Part shown: positions 1-4,739 of the stretch, piece by piece
Layout of the letters: each line of letters starts with the position of its first letter
Numbering within the stretch: the first letter of the stretch is position 1
DNA from: a bacterium
GTDB lineage: Bacteria; SZUA-79; Acidulodesulfobacterales; Acidulodesulfobacteraceae
DNA: 6,745 nt
Reading direction: 5' to 3'
NCBI GenBank assembly: GCA_021794335.1
Contig: JAJYQZ010000109.1
Span: forward strand, 2,713 to 9,457
Program-made: the position numbers and the translations under genes
Notes under the pieces: generated by a model
Database searches by the model: none
What the model was told of the DNA's origin: nothing
The model's input: only the letters and a program-made list of their open reading frames with translations

Positions 1-785
1 TTAAAATAAGATGTCCGGCAGAAAAAGAGGCGCTGGACATTATAAGGCTAAATCCAAAAAATCTCCCCTCCGTGAGGGGCAGGTTGGTATCGATTGTATT
101 TCAAGACCCTAATACTTCGCTAAACCCTGTCATTAAAATAGGGGAACAGATTACCGAGGCAATATTTGCCCATAAAAAAATAGGCAAACCAGAGGCAAAA
201 GAAATTGCAATTTCTTATCTTAACCGTATGAACATCGACGGGAAGGCAAGGTTTAACGCATACCCTCATGAATTATCGGGGGGTATGAGGCAGCGGGTTA
301 TGATTGCAATGGCTATGGTGCTTAATCCCTGTTTTTTAATCGCCGACGAACCCACCACGGCGCTCGATGTTACCACATCCTTGCAGGTTTTAAGCCTTAT
401 CGAAAAGATAAAACTCGAATCGAATCTGGGAATTATTTTTATAACGCACGACTTAAGCATTGCAAAAAATATATCCGATAAGATTTATGTATTTTATGCC
501 GGACAGGTAATGGAATCCGGAAAAACGGAGGAAATTATGGACAACCCTTTGCATCCCTATACAGTTTCTTTGATTAACAGCGTCCCCTCTTTAGCTGCGG
601 ATTATATGCCGAAGCAAAAGCTGTTTACGATACCGGGTTATTTGACAAGAGATGATTTTGCGGAAGGCAAATGCAGGTTTTATGCCAGATGTTTTAAAAG
701 GGATGAAAATTGCTTAAAAAACATTCCATTAAACGGAATAAGCGGGGAAAGGTTTGTCAGATGCGTCAAATGGGAAAAGAAATAA
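1..785 (+). CDS. oppD: Oligopeptide/dipeptide ABC transporter ATP-binding protein, OppD/DppD type (5' partial)
   Basis: This is one of two ATPase subunits that power an inner-membrane peptide importer. The frame is open to the left edge: it reads from position 3, giving 23 residues before the GTG at 72, which is therefore not the start. Walker A lies off-window. Visible motifs are the Q-loop FQDP with the family-typical TSLNPV, the signature LSGGM (nt 273-287; the Met form is usual for the OppD/DppD branch), Walker B FLIADE (333-350), the H-loop ITHD, and the C-terminal oligo_HPY element around HPY (552-560). Four C-terminal cysteines spaced C-x5-C-x6-C-x16-C follow; in some family members this set binds a [4Fe-4S] cluster. 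The gene is followed closely by the OppF-type partner. The substrate (oligopeptide, dipeptide, possibly nickel) cannot be told from the ATPase. The C-terminus lies in the first copy of a tandem duplication but is intact. Confidence 0.93.
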   Translation, partial: KIRCPAEKEALDIIRLNPKNLPSVRGRLVSIVFQDPNTSLNPVIKIGEQITEAIFAHKKIGKPEAKEIAISYLNRMNIDGKARFNAYPHELSGGMRQRVMIAMAMVLNPCFLIADEPTTALDVTTSLQVLSLIEKIKLESNLGIIFITHDLSIAKNISDKIYVFYAGQVMESGKTEEIMDNPLHPYTVSLINSVPSLAADYMPKQKLFTIPGYLTRDDFAEGKCRFYARCFKRDENCLKNIPLNGISGERFVRCVKWEKK

Positions 786-862
786 TCTTAAATGTCTTAA
801 ATCTCTCAAAACATGGAAAAAGAAATAATCTTAAATGTCTTAAATCTCTCAAAACATTATAA
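761..862 (+). other. Likely ancestral oppF start, now a 33-codon truncated reading frame
   Basis: An ATG at 761 is preceded by GGGGAAAGG (744-752), a good Shine-Dalgarno with 8 bases of spacing. It opens a frame reading MRQMGKEIILNVLNLSK, the same N-terminus as OppF, and overlaps the end of oppD by 25 bases. That is the translationally coupled layout expected for such a pair. After the copy 1/copy 2 boundary the frame is shifted and stops at TAA 860-862. Removing one repeat copy in silico would join this start directly to the rest of oppF. I infer this was the original oppF start before the duplication. Confidence 0.6.
770..855 (+). repeat. 43-bp tandem direct duplication at the oppD/oppF junction
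   Basis: Two adjacent 43-bp units (770-812 and 813-855) are identical except at the fifth base (G in copy 1, A in copy 2). Each begins with ATG and encodes the first residues of an OppF-type N-terminus (M-G/E-KEIILNVLNLSK). The first 16 bases of copy 1 also encode the end of oppD. Because 43 is not a multiple of three, the two copies lie in different reading frames relative to oppF. Confidence 0.95.
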
Positions 863-1811
863 ATATTATAAGTCCATATTCGATATTAAAAGAGATGTTA
901 TTAAAGCGGTTGACGACATAACCTTCGGGGTATTTAGAAATGAGATTTTTGCGGTAGTCGGGGAAACAGGCTGCGGCAAATCCACCCTTGCTAAATTGAT
1001 TACGGGTTTAATAAGCAAGACCTCCGGAGATATTTATTACGATGGAGAATTATTAGATTATAAGGATAAAAAGAAAAACTTTAGGAAAAAAATCCAAATA
1101 GTTTTTCAGGACCCGTATTCGTCGTTAAATCCGAAAAAAAAGATATATAAGATAATTTCTTATCCTGCCGTTAAGAACAATATTATCAAAAAAAAGGACA
1201 GGCCTGATTTTGCCGCTTCTTTACTAAAGAATGTAGGATTGGATGAAGAAATCCTGTACGGCTATCCTCACGAATTATCGGGGGGGCAAAGGCAAAGGGT
1301 GGGAATAGCAAGAAGCCTTTCCGTAAGTCCGGAGCTTCTAATTCTCGATGAGCCCGTATCCGCTCTCGATATGTCCATATCGGCGCAGGTTTTGAATCTT
1401 CTTATGGATTTACAGGCGTATGATAAGATGAGCTATATCTTTATAACCCATGATTTAAAGATAGTAAGGCATATTGCGGACAGGGTTTGCGTTATGTACG
1501 GCGGAAAAATAATGGAGATTTCACCGTCTGCGGATTTTTTTAAAGAACCTGCCCACCCTTATTCCAATATCCTTTATAATTCGATGCTGCCTTATAAGTT
1601 TAAAAAACAGTTAAATTTTACGGATTTAAACGGAAAAAATACGGTATCAGGTTTAATCGGCAAAGAAAAAGGGGCAGAAAAAGGATGCGCATATTTTAAA
1701 AAATGCTATGCTTCAAAAGAAATATGCGGGAAAAATGAACCGCCGTTAAAAGATGTCGGGAATAACAGGATGGCAAGCTGTTTTTTTCCGTTTACTCATC
1801 AGGGTCTTTAA
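813..1811 (+). CDS. oppF: Oligopeptide/dipeptide ABC transporter ATP-binding protein, OppF/DppF type
   Basis: This is the second ATPase of the peptide importer and would form the cytoplasmic heterodimer with the OppD-type subunit. The domain is complete in 332 residues: Walker A GETGCGKST (50-58), Q-loop Q99 in FQDPYSSLNP, signature LSGGQ (155-159), Walker B LLILDE (175-180), H-loop H213, and an oligo_HPY element with HPY at 248-250. The C-terminal cysteines 292, 298, 305 and 323 have nearly the same spacing as in the OppD subunit. The length is normal for the family. The ATG at 813 is in the second copy of a 43-bp duplication and has no Shine-Dalgarno sequence; the strong one lies upstream of the frame-shifted copy at 761. 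Expression may therefore be reduced or depend on reinitiation. The 3' end overlaps the convergent dksA-like gene. Confidence 0.92.
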   Translation: MEKEIILNVLNLSKHYKYYKSIFDIKRDVIKAVDDITFGVFRNEIFAVVGETGCGKSTLAKLITGLISKTSGDIYYDGELLDYKDKKKNFRKKIQIVFQDPYSSLNPKKKIYKIISYPAVKNNIIKKKDRPDFAASLLKNVGLDEEILYGYPHELSGGQRQRVGIARSLSVSPELLILDEPVSALDMSISAQVLNLLMDLQAYDKMSYIFITHDLKIVRHIADRVCVMYGGKIMEISPSADFFKEPAHPYSNILYNSMLPYKFKKQLNFTDLNGKNTVSGLIGKEKGAEKGCAYFKKCYASKEICGKNEPPLKDVGNNRMASCFFPFTHQGL

Positions 1812-2355
1812 ATGTGCTGTCCTCATCTATCAGGGATAAGTGCCTAAGATTTTCGATATAATCATCCGTCGCCTGCATCTTTCCTTCCTCTTCGGCGCGG
1901 GATTGGCAATTTATACATAAATTAGAATAAGGAATTACTTTCAGCCTTTTTTTTGAAATCGGCTCCCCGCATTCGTCGCAAACCCCGTATGTTCCTTCTT
2001 TTATTTTGAGAAGAGCATTATCTATTTCCCTTACTTTTTTTCTTTCCCTATCCCCGAGCATATATGATAGTTCACGATCTCTTTCGTTTGATGCAATATC
2101 ATAGTTATCCCCCTGGTATTCGGAAGAATCTTTTGACGAACCCTCTTTAATGCTTGCATCTATCTCCTTAAAAATTGCCCTTTTCATGAGGGTCAGGGTT
2201 TCCTTTATTTCCCCGAGTTCTTTATCCGAAAACACGGCTCCGGCCGGGTGATTTTCAATTTCATTCTCCTCAAGAATAGTTTCATCTTTATCTTTTGCCG
2301 CCGATGCCTTTTTTGCAGGCACATGTTTATCCTTTGCTATTTTTTTATTTTTCAT
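1792..2355 (-). CDS. dksA: DksA/TraR-family zinc-finger transcription regulator
   Basis: DksA-type proteins enter the RNA polymerase secondary channel and, with ppGpp, retune transcription on starvation. The 187-residue product has a Lys/Glu-rich N-terminal extension (about 1-40), a predicted helical hairpin (about 45-120), and at its tip DNYDIA (83-88), matching the D-x-x-D-x-A motif needed for DksA activity. A four-cysteine zinc finger follows: C126, C129, C147, C150, with the spacing of E. coli DksA. It is longer than E. coli DksA (151 residues), mainly through the N-terminal extension. I chose the ATG at 2355 because a GGAGA Shine-Dalgarno lies just upstream. A TTG at 2373 would add six residues but places that site inside the gene. 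It is divergent from dgt and overlaps the end of oppF by 20 bp. General DksA versus a specialised paralogue is not resolved. Confidence 0.9.
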   Translation of the reverse strand: MKNKKIAKDKHVPAKKASAAKDKDETILEENEIENHPAGAVFSDKELGEIKETLTLMKRAIFKEIDASIKEGSSKDSSEYQGDNYDIASNERDRELSYMLGDRERKKVREIDNALLKIKEGTYGVCDECGEPISKKRLKVIPYSNLCINCQSRAEEEGKMQATDDYIENLRHLSLIDEDSTFKDPDE

Positions 2356-2403
2356 TGTCGTTTCTCCGCTCAAAAAAATTTTACTTTTTAAAAATGTTGG
2401 TTT

Positions 2404-2432
2404 AGTATATATTTAATAAAATGTAAAAGCAA
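2404..2432 (-). promoter_or_regulatory. Candidate sigma-70 promoter for the dksA-like gene
   Basis: On the minus strand, TTGCTT (2427-2432) and TATACT (2404-2409, five of six consensus bases) are separated by 17 bases. The -35 match is weak. The site is in the AT-rich divergent gap, about 50 bases upstream of the chosen dksA start. A plus-strand pair for dgt (TTTACT at 2380-2385, TAGTAT at 2403-2408, 17 bases apart) would overlap it; I consider that one weaker. Confidence 0.4.
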
Positions 2433-2471
2433 GTCTAAAGTTGAGGCCTATAAGCGCGGGGAGGCAAAGCA

Positions 2472-3956
2472 ATGGAACCTATAAGAGTTTATGAATACGG
2501 CTATGACAATAAAAAAGAGGGCGGGATAAGGACGCCTTATCAAATAGACAGGGATAGAATAATCCACTCCAGCGCATTCAGGAGGCTCCGCAACAAGACT
2601 CAGGTTTTTGGGGTTTTTACTCTGGATTATTATAGAACAAGGCTTACGCATTCACTCGAGGTTTCCCAAATAGCCCGCTCCATTGCATCGAATATGAACA
2701 AAAAATACGGTTTAAATATAGATATAGACCTTATAGAGGCAATTTCCCTTGCCCACGATATAGGGCATCCCCCGTTCGGGCATGTGGGAGAATCTATTAT
2801 AAATGAAAAACTAAAAGGAATTACCGATGGAGAGTGCGGCTTTGAGGCGAATGCCCAGAATATCAGAATACTTAATTTTCTCGAAAAAAAGTTTTATGAC
2901 AAAGATAATAATAAAATATATGGACTGAATCCGTCTCTAAAAACGATTGACGGAATATTAAAATATAAACTGCCCTATTCTTTATCGGATAAATCGAAAC
3001 ATTTTATATACGACGGCGATATTTTTATACTGGAACGGCTCCACGGAAAAAGCTTTATAGAATTTATAGAAAAAAATTTTCATTATATAAATAAACATGA
3101 AAACAAAAATATTAAGGAAGAATTTTTTGAGGCTTCAAGATGCTTGGAATGCCAGATATTGAATGCCGCGGATGACATAGCGTATGCGACGCACGATTTA
3201 GAAGACGGGGTCGAGTCGAAACTTATAGACGCAACGGGCCGTTTAAAAGTCAAAAGATATGTGAAGGAAGGCAGGTTTCTTGCCGGGGATTTAGCGGGAA
3301 TAGAGTCCGGAATAGATAAATTTTTTAACGGCCTTAAGGATATATTTGGATCCTTTAACGATAACGGAAGGGCGGCGCAAACAGAACGGAGCGGAACCAG
3401 GCGGAGCCCGCTTCTATCAGGTGATAACATATACCCCGCTATGTGCCGAATTAAAATAAAAACCGATTTAAAGGAGTTTTTTTCAAGATACATATCTAAA
3501 TTTATTTTAAACATAGATATAGAAGACAGGGAAAAATACATCGGCCGGGGCAAAAACGATTTAATTAAAAAAATCCCGCTCGATTTTAAAAACGATTCAT
3601 ATAAGTATAATCTTATCTGGAAAAATGAGGTTAATGTCGAGATCAAGGCGCTAAAACAAATTTCATACAGGCTTGTTATGGAAAACAAGGATATACTGTT
3701 AAACAGGTATAAGGTTAAAAACATTATAGAAAAGTTATTTTGCGTATTTTCGGATAAAAACAATCTGAAGCTTTATCCCGACGATTTTCAGGAGTTATAT
3801 GAAAATGGATTTTACGGCGGATTTGGAAAAAATGGATTTTATGTAATGTGCGGCGATTATATTAGCGGCATGACGGATATATATGCCGTTAAGCTGTACT
3901 CGGCGTTATTTGAAGCCAAAAGTTTTCCGGGTATTTCTTCTTCTATCGAGTCGTAG
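2472..3956 (+). CDS. dgt: Deoxyguanosinetriphosphate triphosphohydrolase-like protein (Dgt family, HD domain)
   Basis: Dgt-family enzymes hydrolyse dGTP or other dNTPs to the nucleoside plus triphosphate, adjusting dNTP pools. The N-terminus has the family block RDRIIHSSAFRRL followed by KTQVF (27-46) and RTRLTHSLEV (55-64). HD-domain metal ligands are H60, H95-D96 in AHDIGHPPFGH, and D235 in NAADDIAYATHD. At 494 residues it is close to E. coli Dgt (505). The ATG at 2472 has a strong GGGGAGG Shine-Dalgarno (2458-2464) 7 bases upstream. Residues 297-320 are Arg/Ser-rich and encoded by DNA near two-thirds GC, unlike the rest of the gene, suggesting a small in-frame insertion. The gene stands alone, divergent from dksA. 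Preference for dGTP over other dNTPs cannot be read from the sequence. Confidence 0.92.
   Translation: MEPIRVYEYGYDNKKEGGIRTPYQIDRDRIIHSSAFRRLRNKTQVFGVFTLDYYRTRLTHSLEVSQIARSIASNMNKKYGLNIDIDLIEAISLAHDIGHPPFGHVGESIINEKLKGITDGECGFEANAQNIRILNFLEKKFYDKDNNKIYGLNPSLKTIDGILKYKLPYSLSDKSKHFIYDGDIFILERLHGKSFIEFIEKNFHYINKHENKNIKEEFFEASRCLECQILNAADDIAYATHDLEDGVESKLIDATGRLKVKRYVKEGRFLAGDLAGIESGIDKFFNGLKDIFGSFNDNGRAAQTERSGTRRSPLLSGDNIYPAMCRIKIKTDLKEFFSRYISKFILNIDIEDREKYIGRGKNDLIKKIPLDFKNDSYKYNLIWKNEVNVEIKALKQISYRLVMENKDILLNRYKVKNIIEKLFCVFSDKNNLKLYPDDFQELYENGFYGGFGKNGFYVMCGDYISGMTDIYAVKLYSALFEAKSFPGISSSIES
3360..3428 (+). other. GC-rich in-frame insertion within dgt, flanked by GATAAC repeats
   Basis: The segment 3366-3422 has 37 G/C in 57 bases, in a gene that is otherwise AT-rich. 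GATAAC occurs on both sides (3360-3365 and 3423-3428), 63 bases apart, so the unit of insert plus one repeat is exactly 21 codons. Inside it, GCGG-AGC-CCGC (3401-3411) can form a small hairpin. The encoded residues are polar and Arg/Ser-rich and break up otherwise helical Dgt sequence. The flanking repeat is short enough to be chance. Confidence 0.4.
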
Positions 3957-3961
3957 TTCCT

Positions 3962-4006
3962 CCCAAATCCTGCAATAGAAATTTATTTTCTATCGGCAAT
4001 TTTGGG
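3962..4006 (+). terminator. Possible transcription terminator hairpin after dgt
   Basis: Six bases after the dgt stop begins an interrupted inverted repeat. The outer arms are CCCAAA (3962-3967) and TTTGGG (4001-4006), followed inward by TGC/GCA and an inner stem ATAGAAA (3975-3981)/TTTCTAT (3987-3993) with a 5-base loop. The arms have internal loops and only a short, mixed T-rich tail (TTCCTTTAAT) follows, so an efficient intrinsic terminator is uncertain. Confidence 0.35.
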
Positions 4007-4019
4007 TTCCTTTAATGCC

Positions 4020-4048
4020 TTTAAAAAACGGTAAAAATTTGGTATAAT
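4020..4048 (+). promoter_or_regulatory. Candidate sigma-70 promoter for rubredoxin 1
   Basis: A perfect -10 TATAAT (4043-4048) lies 17 bases downstream of TTTAAA (4020-4025, four of six consensus bases). Transcription would begin near 4055, giving a leader of about 55 bases before the rubredoxin start at 4109. It follows the putative dgt terminator, consistent with an independent transcription unit. Confidence 0.5.
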
Positions 4049-4108
4049 TTAACTGTAAGGAAAAAGGGGGGCTTTTTTATTCTATTTTAAAACAAAGAGG
4101 ACGATAAT

Positions 4109-4312
4109 ATGATAAATATACAAACTAAAAACGATATTCAAAATATAACGGATAAAGATAAATATTTATGCGAGGCATGTCCTTACATCTATGACCCCGA
4201 AAAGGGGGATCCCGAGGGCGGAATCGCCCCCGGAACGCCTTTTGAGGATATACCCGACGATTGGCTGTGCCCGATATGCAAAATGGACAAGACCCATTTT
4301 GTAAAAATATAG
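4109..4312 (+). CDS. Rubredoxin (first of two), with atypical cysteine knuckles
   Basis: Rubredoxins are small cytoplasmic one-electron carriers with a single iron bound by four cysteines. They often serve superoxide reductase, rubrerythrin or rubredoxin:oxygen oxidoreductase in anaerobes. The 67-residue product has CEAC (21-24) and CPIC (54-57), with the family core [21 protein letters not shown] and the aromatic core residues intact. About 17 residues precede the usual rubredoxin start. Unusually, the glycine that normally follows each knuckle (C-x-x-C-G and C-P-x-C-G) is replaced by P25 and K58, which may change the site's redox potential or solvent exposure. AAAGAGG (4094-4100) is a good Shine-Dalgarno 8 bases before the ATG. 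No partner oxidase or reductase is in the window. Confidence 0.93.
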   Translation: MINIQTKNDIQNITDKDKYLCEACPYIYDPEKGDPEGGIAPGTPFEDIPDDWLCPICKMDKTHFVKI

Positions 4313-4346
4313 GGAAACGCGAATTTTATTAAATTTCTCCCCTTTT
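4312..4346 (+). terminator. Weak candidate terminator after rubredoxin 1
   Basis: Starting at the last base of the stop codon, GGGA (4312-4315) can pair with TCCC (4338-4341) around an inner AT stem AATTT (4322-4326)/AAATT (4331-4335) with loop TATT. CTTTTCTCTT follows. The stem is AT-rich and interrupted, so this is tentative. Confidence 0.3.
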
Positions 4347-4358
4347 CTCTTAGTTAAG

Positions 4359-4444
4359 TTAAGAAGCTTATTAAGGATGGGGGATAGAAACCCCGATGAC
4401 CGGCGCGGGTCGAATTATCTATCATTTGCAATGCGAAGATAATT
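4359..4444 (+). other. Palindrome-rich intergenic region upstream of rubredoxin 2
   Basis: Four inverted repeats lie close together between the rubredoxin genes. They are an imperfect 16-bp palindrome centred on AAGCTT (4359-4374); GGGG (4380-4383) with CCCC (4391-4394); GACC (4398-4401) with GGTC (4408-4411); and AATTATC (4413-4419) with GATAATT (4438-4444), which encloses CATT/AATG. If transcribed they would form consecutive hairpins; if not, they could be protein-binding sites. I do not recognise a known riboswitch consensus here. The GC-rich central part (4391-4411) contrasts with the AT-rich flanks. Confidence 0.45.
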
Positions 4445-4454
4445 ATGATATTAT
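4426..4454 (+). promoter_or_regulatory. Candidate sigma-70 promoter for rubredoxin 2
   Basis: TTGCAA (4426-4431, four of six consensus bases) and TATTAT (4449-4454, five of six) are exactly 17 bases apart. A start near 4461 would give a leader of about 39 bases containing the GCGCG/CGCGC hairpin. The promoter overlaps the AATTATC/GATAATT inverted repeat and a GATAAT-type hexamer array, which suggests regulation. Confidence 0.5.
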
Positions 4455-4455
4455 T
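4438..4455 (+). promoter_or_regulatory. Possible Fur/PerR-family operator over the rubredoxin 2 promoter
   Basis: Three consecutive hexamers read GATAAT, TATGAT and ATTATT. The first is a perfect Fur-box hexamer, and about 12 of 19 positions match the classical GATAAT-based Fur box. The site overlaps the putative -10. AT-rich DNA yields such matches easily, so support is limited to position and relevance: rubredoxins are often under iron or peroxide control in anaerobes. Confidence 0.25.
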
Positions 4456-4464
4456 TTGATTATT

Positions 4465-4481
4465 GCGCGTAATTACCGCGC
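4465..4481 (+). promoter_or_regulatory. Leader hairpin just upstream of the rubredoxin 2 ribosome-binding site
   Basis: GCGCG (4465-4469) and CGCGC (4477-4481) form a five-pair all-GC stem with a 7-base loop, ending two bases before the Shine-Dalgarno AAAGAGGAG (4484-4492). It would sit at the 5' end of a transcript from the predicted promoter, where it could stabilise the mRNA or influence ribosome access. CGCGCT (4477-4482) could alternatively pair with GGCGCG (4402-4407) in a longer transcript. Confidence 0.4.
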
Positions 4482-4499
4482 TTAAAGAGGAGTAAATCA

Positions 4500-4688
4500 A
4501 TGGCAAAATCCGAAGAGCTTGCGCTGCCTAAATATCAATGCGATGTTTGCGGATATATTTATGACCCCGAGGTTGGGGATTCCGTTGGGGGGGTAGAACC
4601 GGGGACGCCGTTTGAAGATCTTCCAGACTACTGGGTTTGCCCTATTTGCGGCGCCGATAAGACCCATTTTCAACATTTTACGGGATAA
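4500..4688 (+). CDS. Rubredoxin (second of two), canonical
   Basis: This 62-residue mononuclear-iron electron carrier has [10 protein letters not shown] (14-23) and CPICG (47-51), so both knuckles keep the conserved glycine, unlike the neighbouring paralogue. The core PGTPFED and W45 are present; the usual DDW is DYW here. The start has a strong Shine-Dalgarno AAAGAGGAG with 7 bases of spacing. Shared protein blocks and matching DNA stretches (for example GACCCATTTT near both 3' ends) show the two genes are paralogues, probably from an old tandem duplication. The separate promoter and different knuckles suggest different partners or conditions. The gene for a DsbA-like exported protein follows about 40 bases downstream. 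Confidence 0.95.
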   Translation: MAKSEELALPKYQCDVCGYIYDPEVGDSVGGVEPGTPFEDLPDYWVCPICGADKTHFQHFTG

Positions 4689-4699
4689 AAATTTTTTCC

Positions 4700-4727
4700 T
4701 TGACTTTATATTAAAATATATTAATAT
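4700..4727 (+). promoter_or_regulatory. Possible promoter at the start of the DsbA-like gene
   Basis: TTGACT (4700-4705, five of six consensus bases) is followed after 16 bases by TAATAT (4722-4727, four of six). Transcription would start near 4734-4735, on the ATG at 4735, so the message would be leaderless or nearly so. The alternative is read-through from rubredoxin 2, as no clear terminator separates them. Confidence 0.35.
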
Positions 4728-4739
4728 GTTTAATATGTT
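4722..4739 (+). repeat. 9-bp tandem repeat containing two in-frame start codons
   Basis: TAATATGTT occurs twice back to back (4722-4730 and 4731-4739). Each copy contributes an ATG in frame with the DsbA-like gene (4726 and 4735). Confidence 0.8.

Noticed and set aside
72..74. GTG at 72 as the oppD start
   Set aside because: The frame is open to the window edge with family-like sequence before it, and starting here would omit the Walker A motif essential to an ABC ATPase.
1280..1286. Seven-G runs in oppF (1280-1286) and rubredoxin 2 (4587-4593) as phase-variation tracts
   Set aside because: Both are short, encode conserved residues (the LSGG signature; GGV in rubredoxin) and match normal codon choices, so contingency-locus behaviour is not supported.
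3083..3763. Long minus-strand open frame (226 codons) opposite dgt
   Set aside because: It lies fully inside a well-supported Dgt coding region, and its product shows no recognisable domain and is Ser/Leu-rich as expected from the reverse of Lys-rich AT-biased codons.
4061..4078. AAAAAG-G5-CTTTTT as an attenuator in the rubredoxin 1 leader
   Set aside because: The stem is five AU pairs and one GC pair with an all-G loop, too weak to call, and it may simply reflect homopolymer runs.
4379..4411. A known riboswitch (SAM, c-di-GMP, fluoride or guanidine type) before rubredoxin 2
   Set aside because: Short GC stems are present, but I could not match the conserved core of any of these families.
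4612..4725. N-terminal extension of the DsbA-like protein from a TTG at 4612
   Set aside because: It would overlap the rubredoxin 2 gene in another frame by 77 bases, lacks a ribosome-binding site, and places 55 residues before the hydrophobic signal segment.
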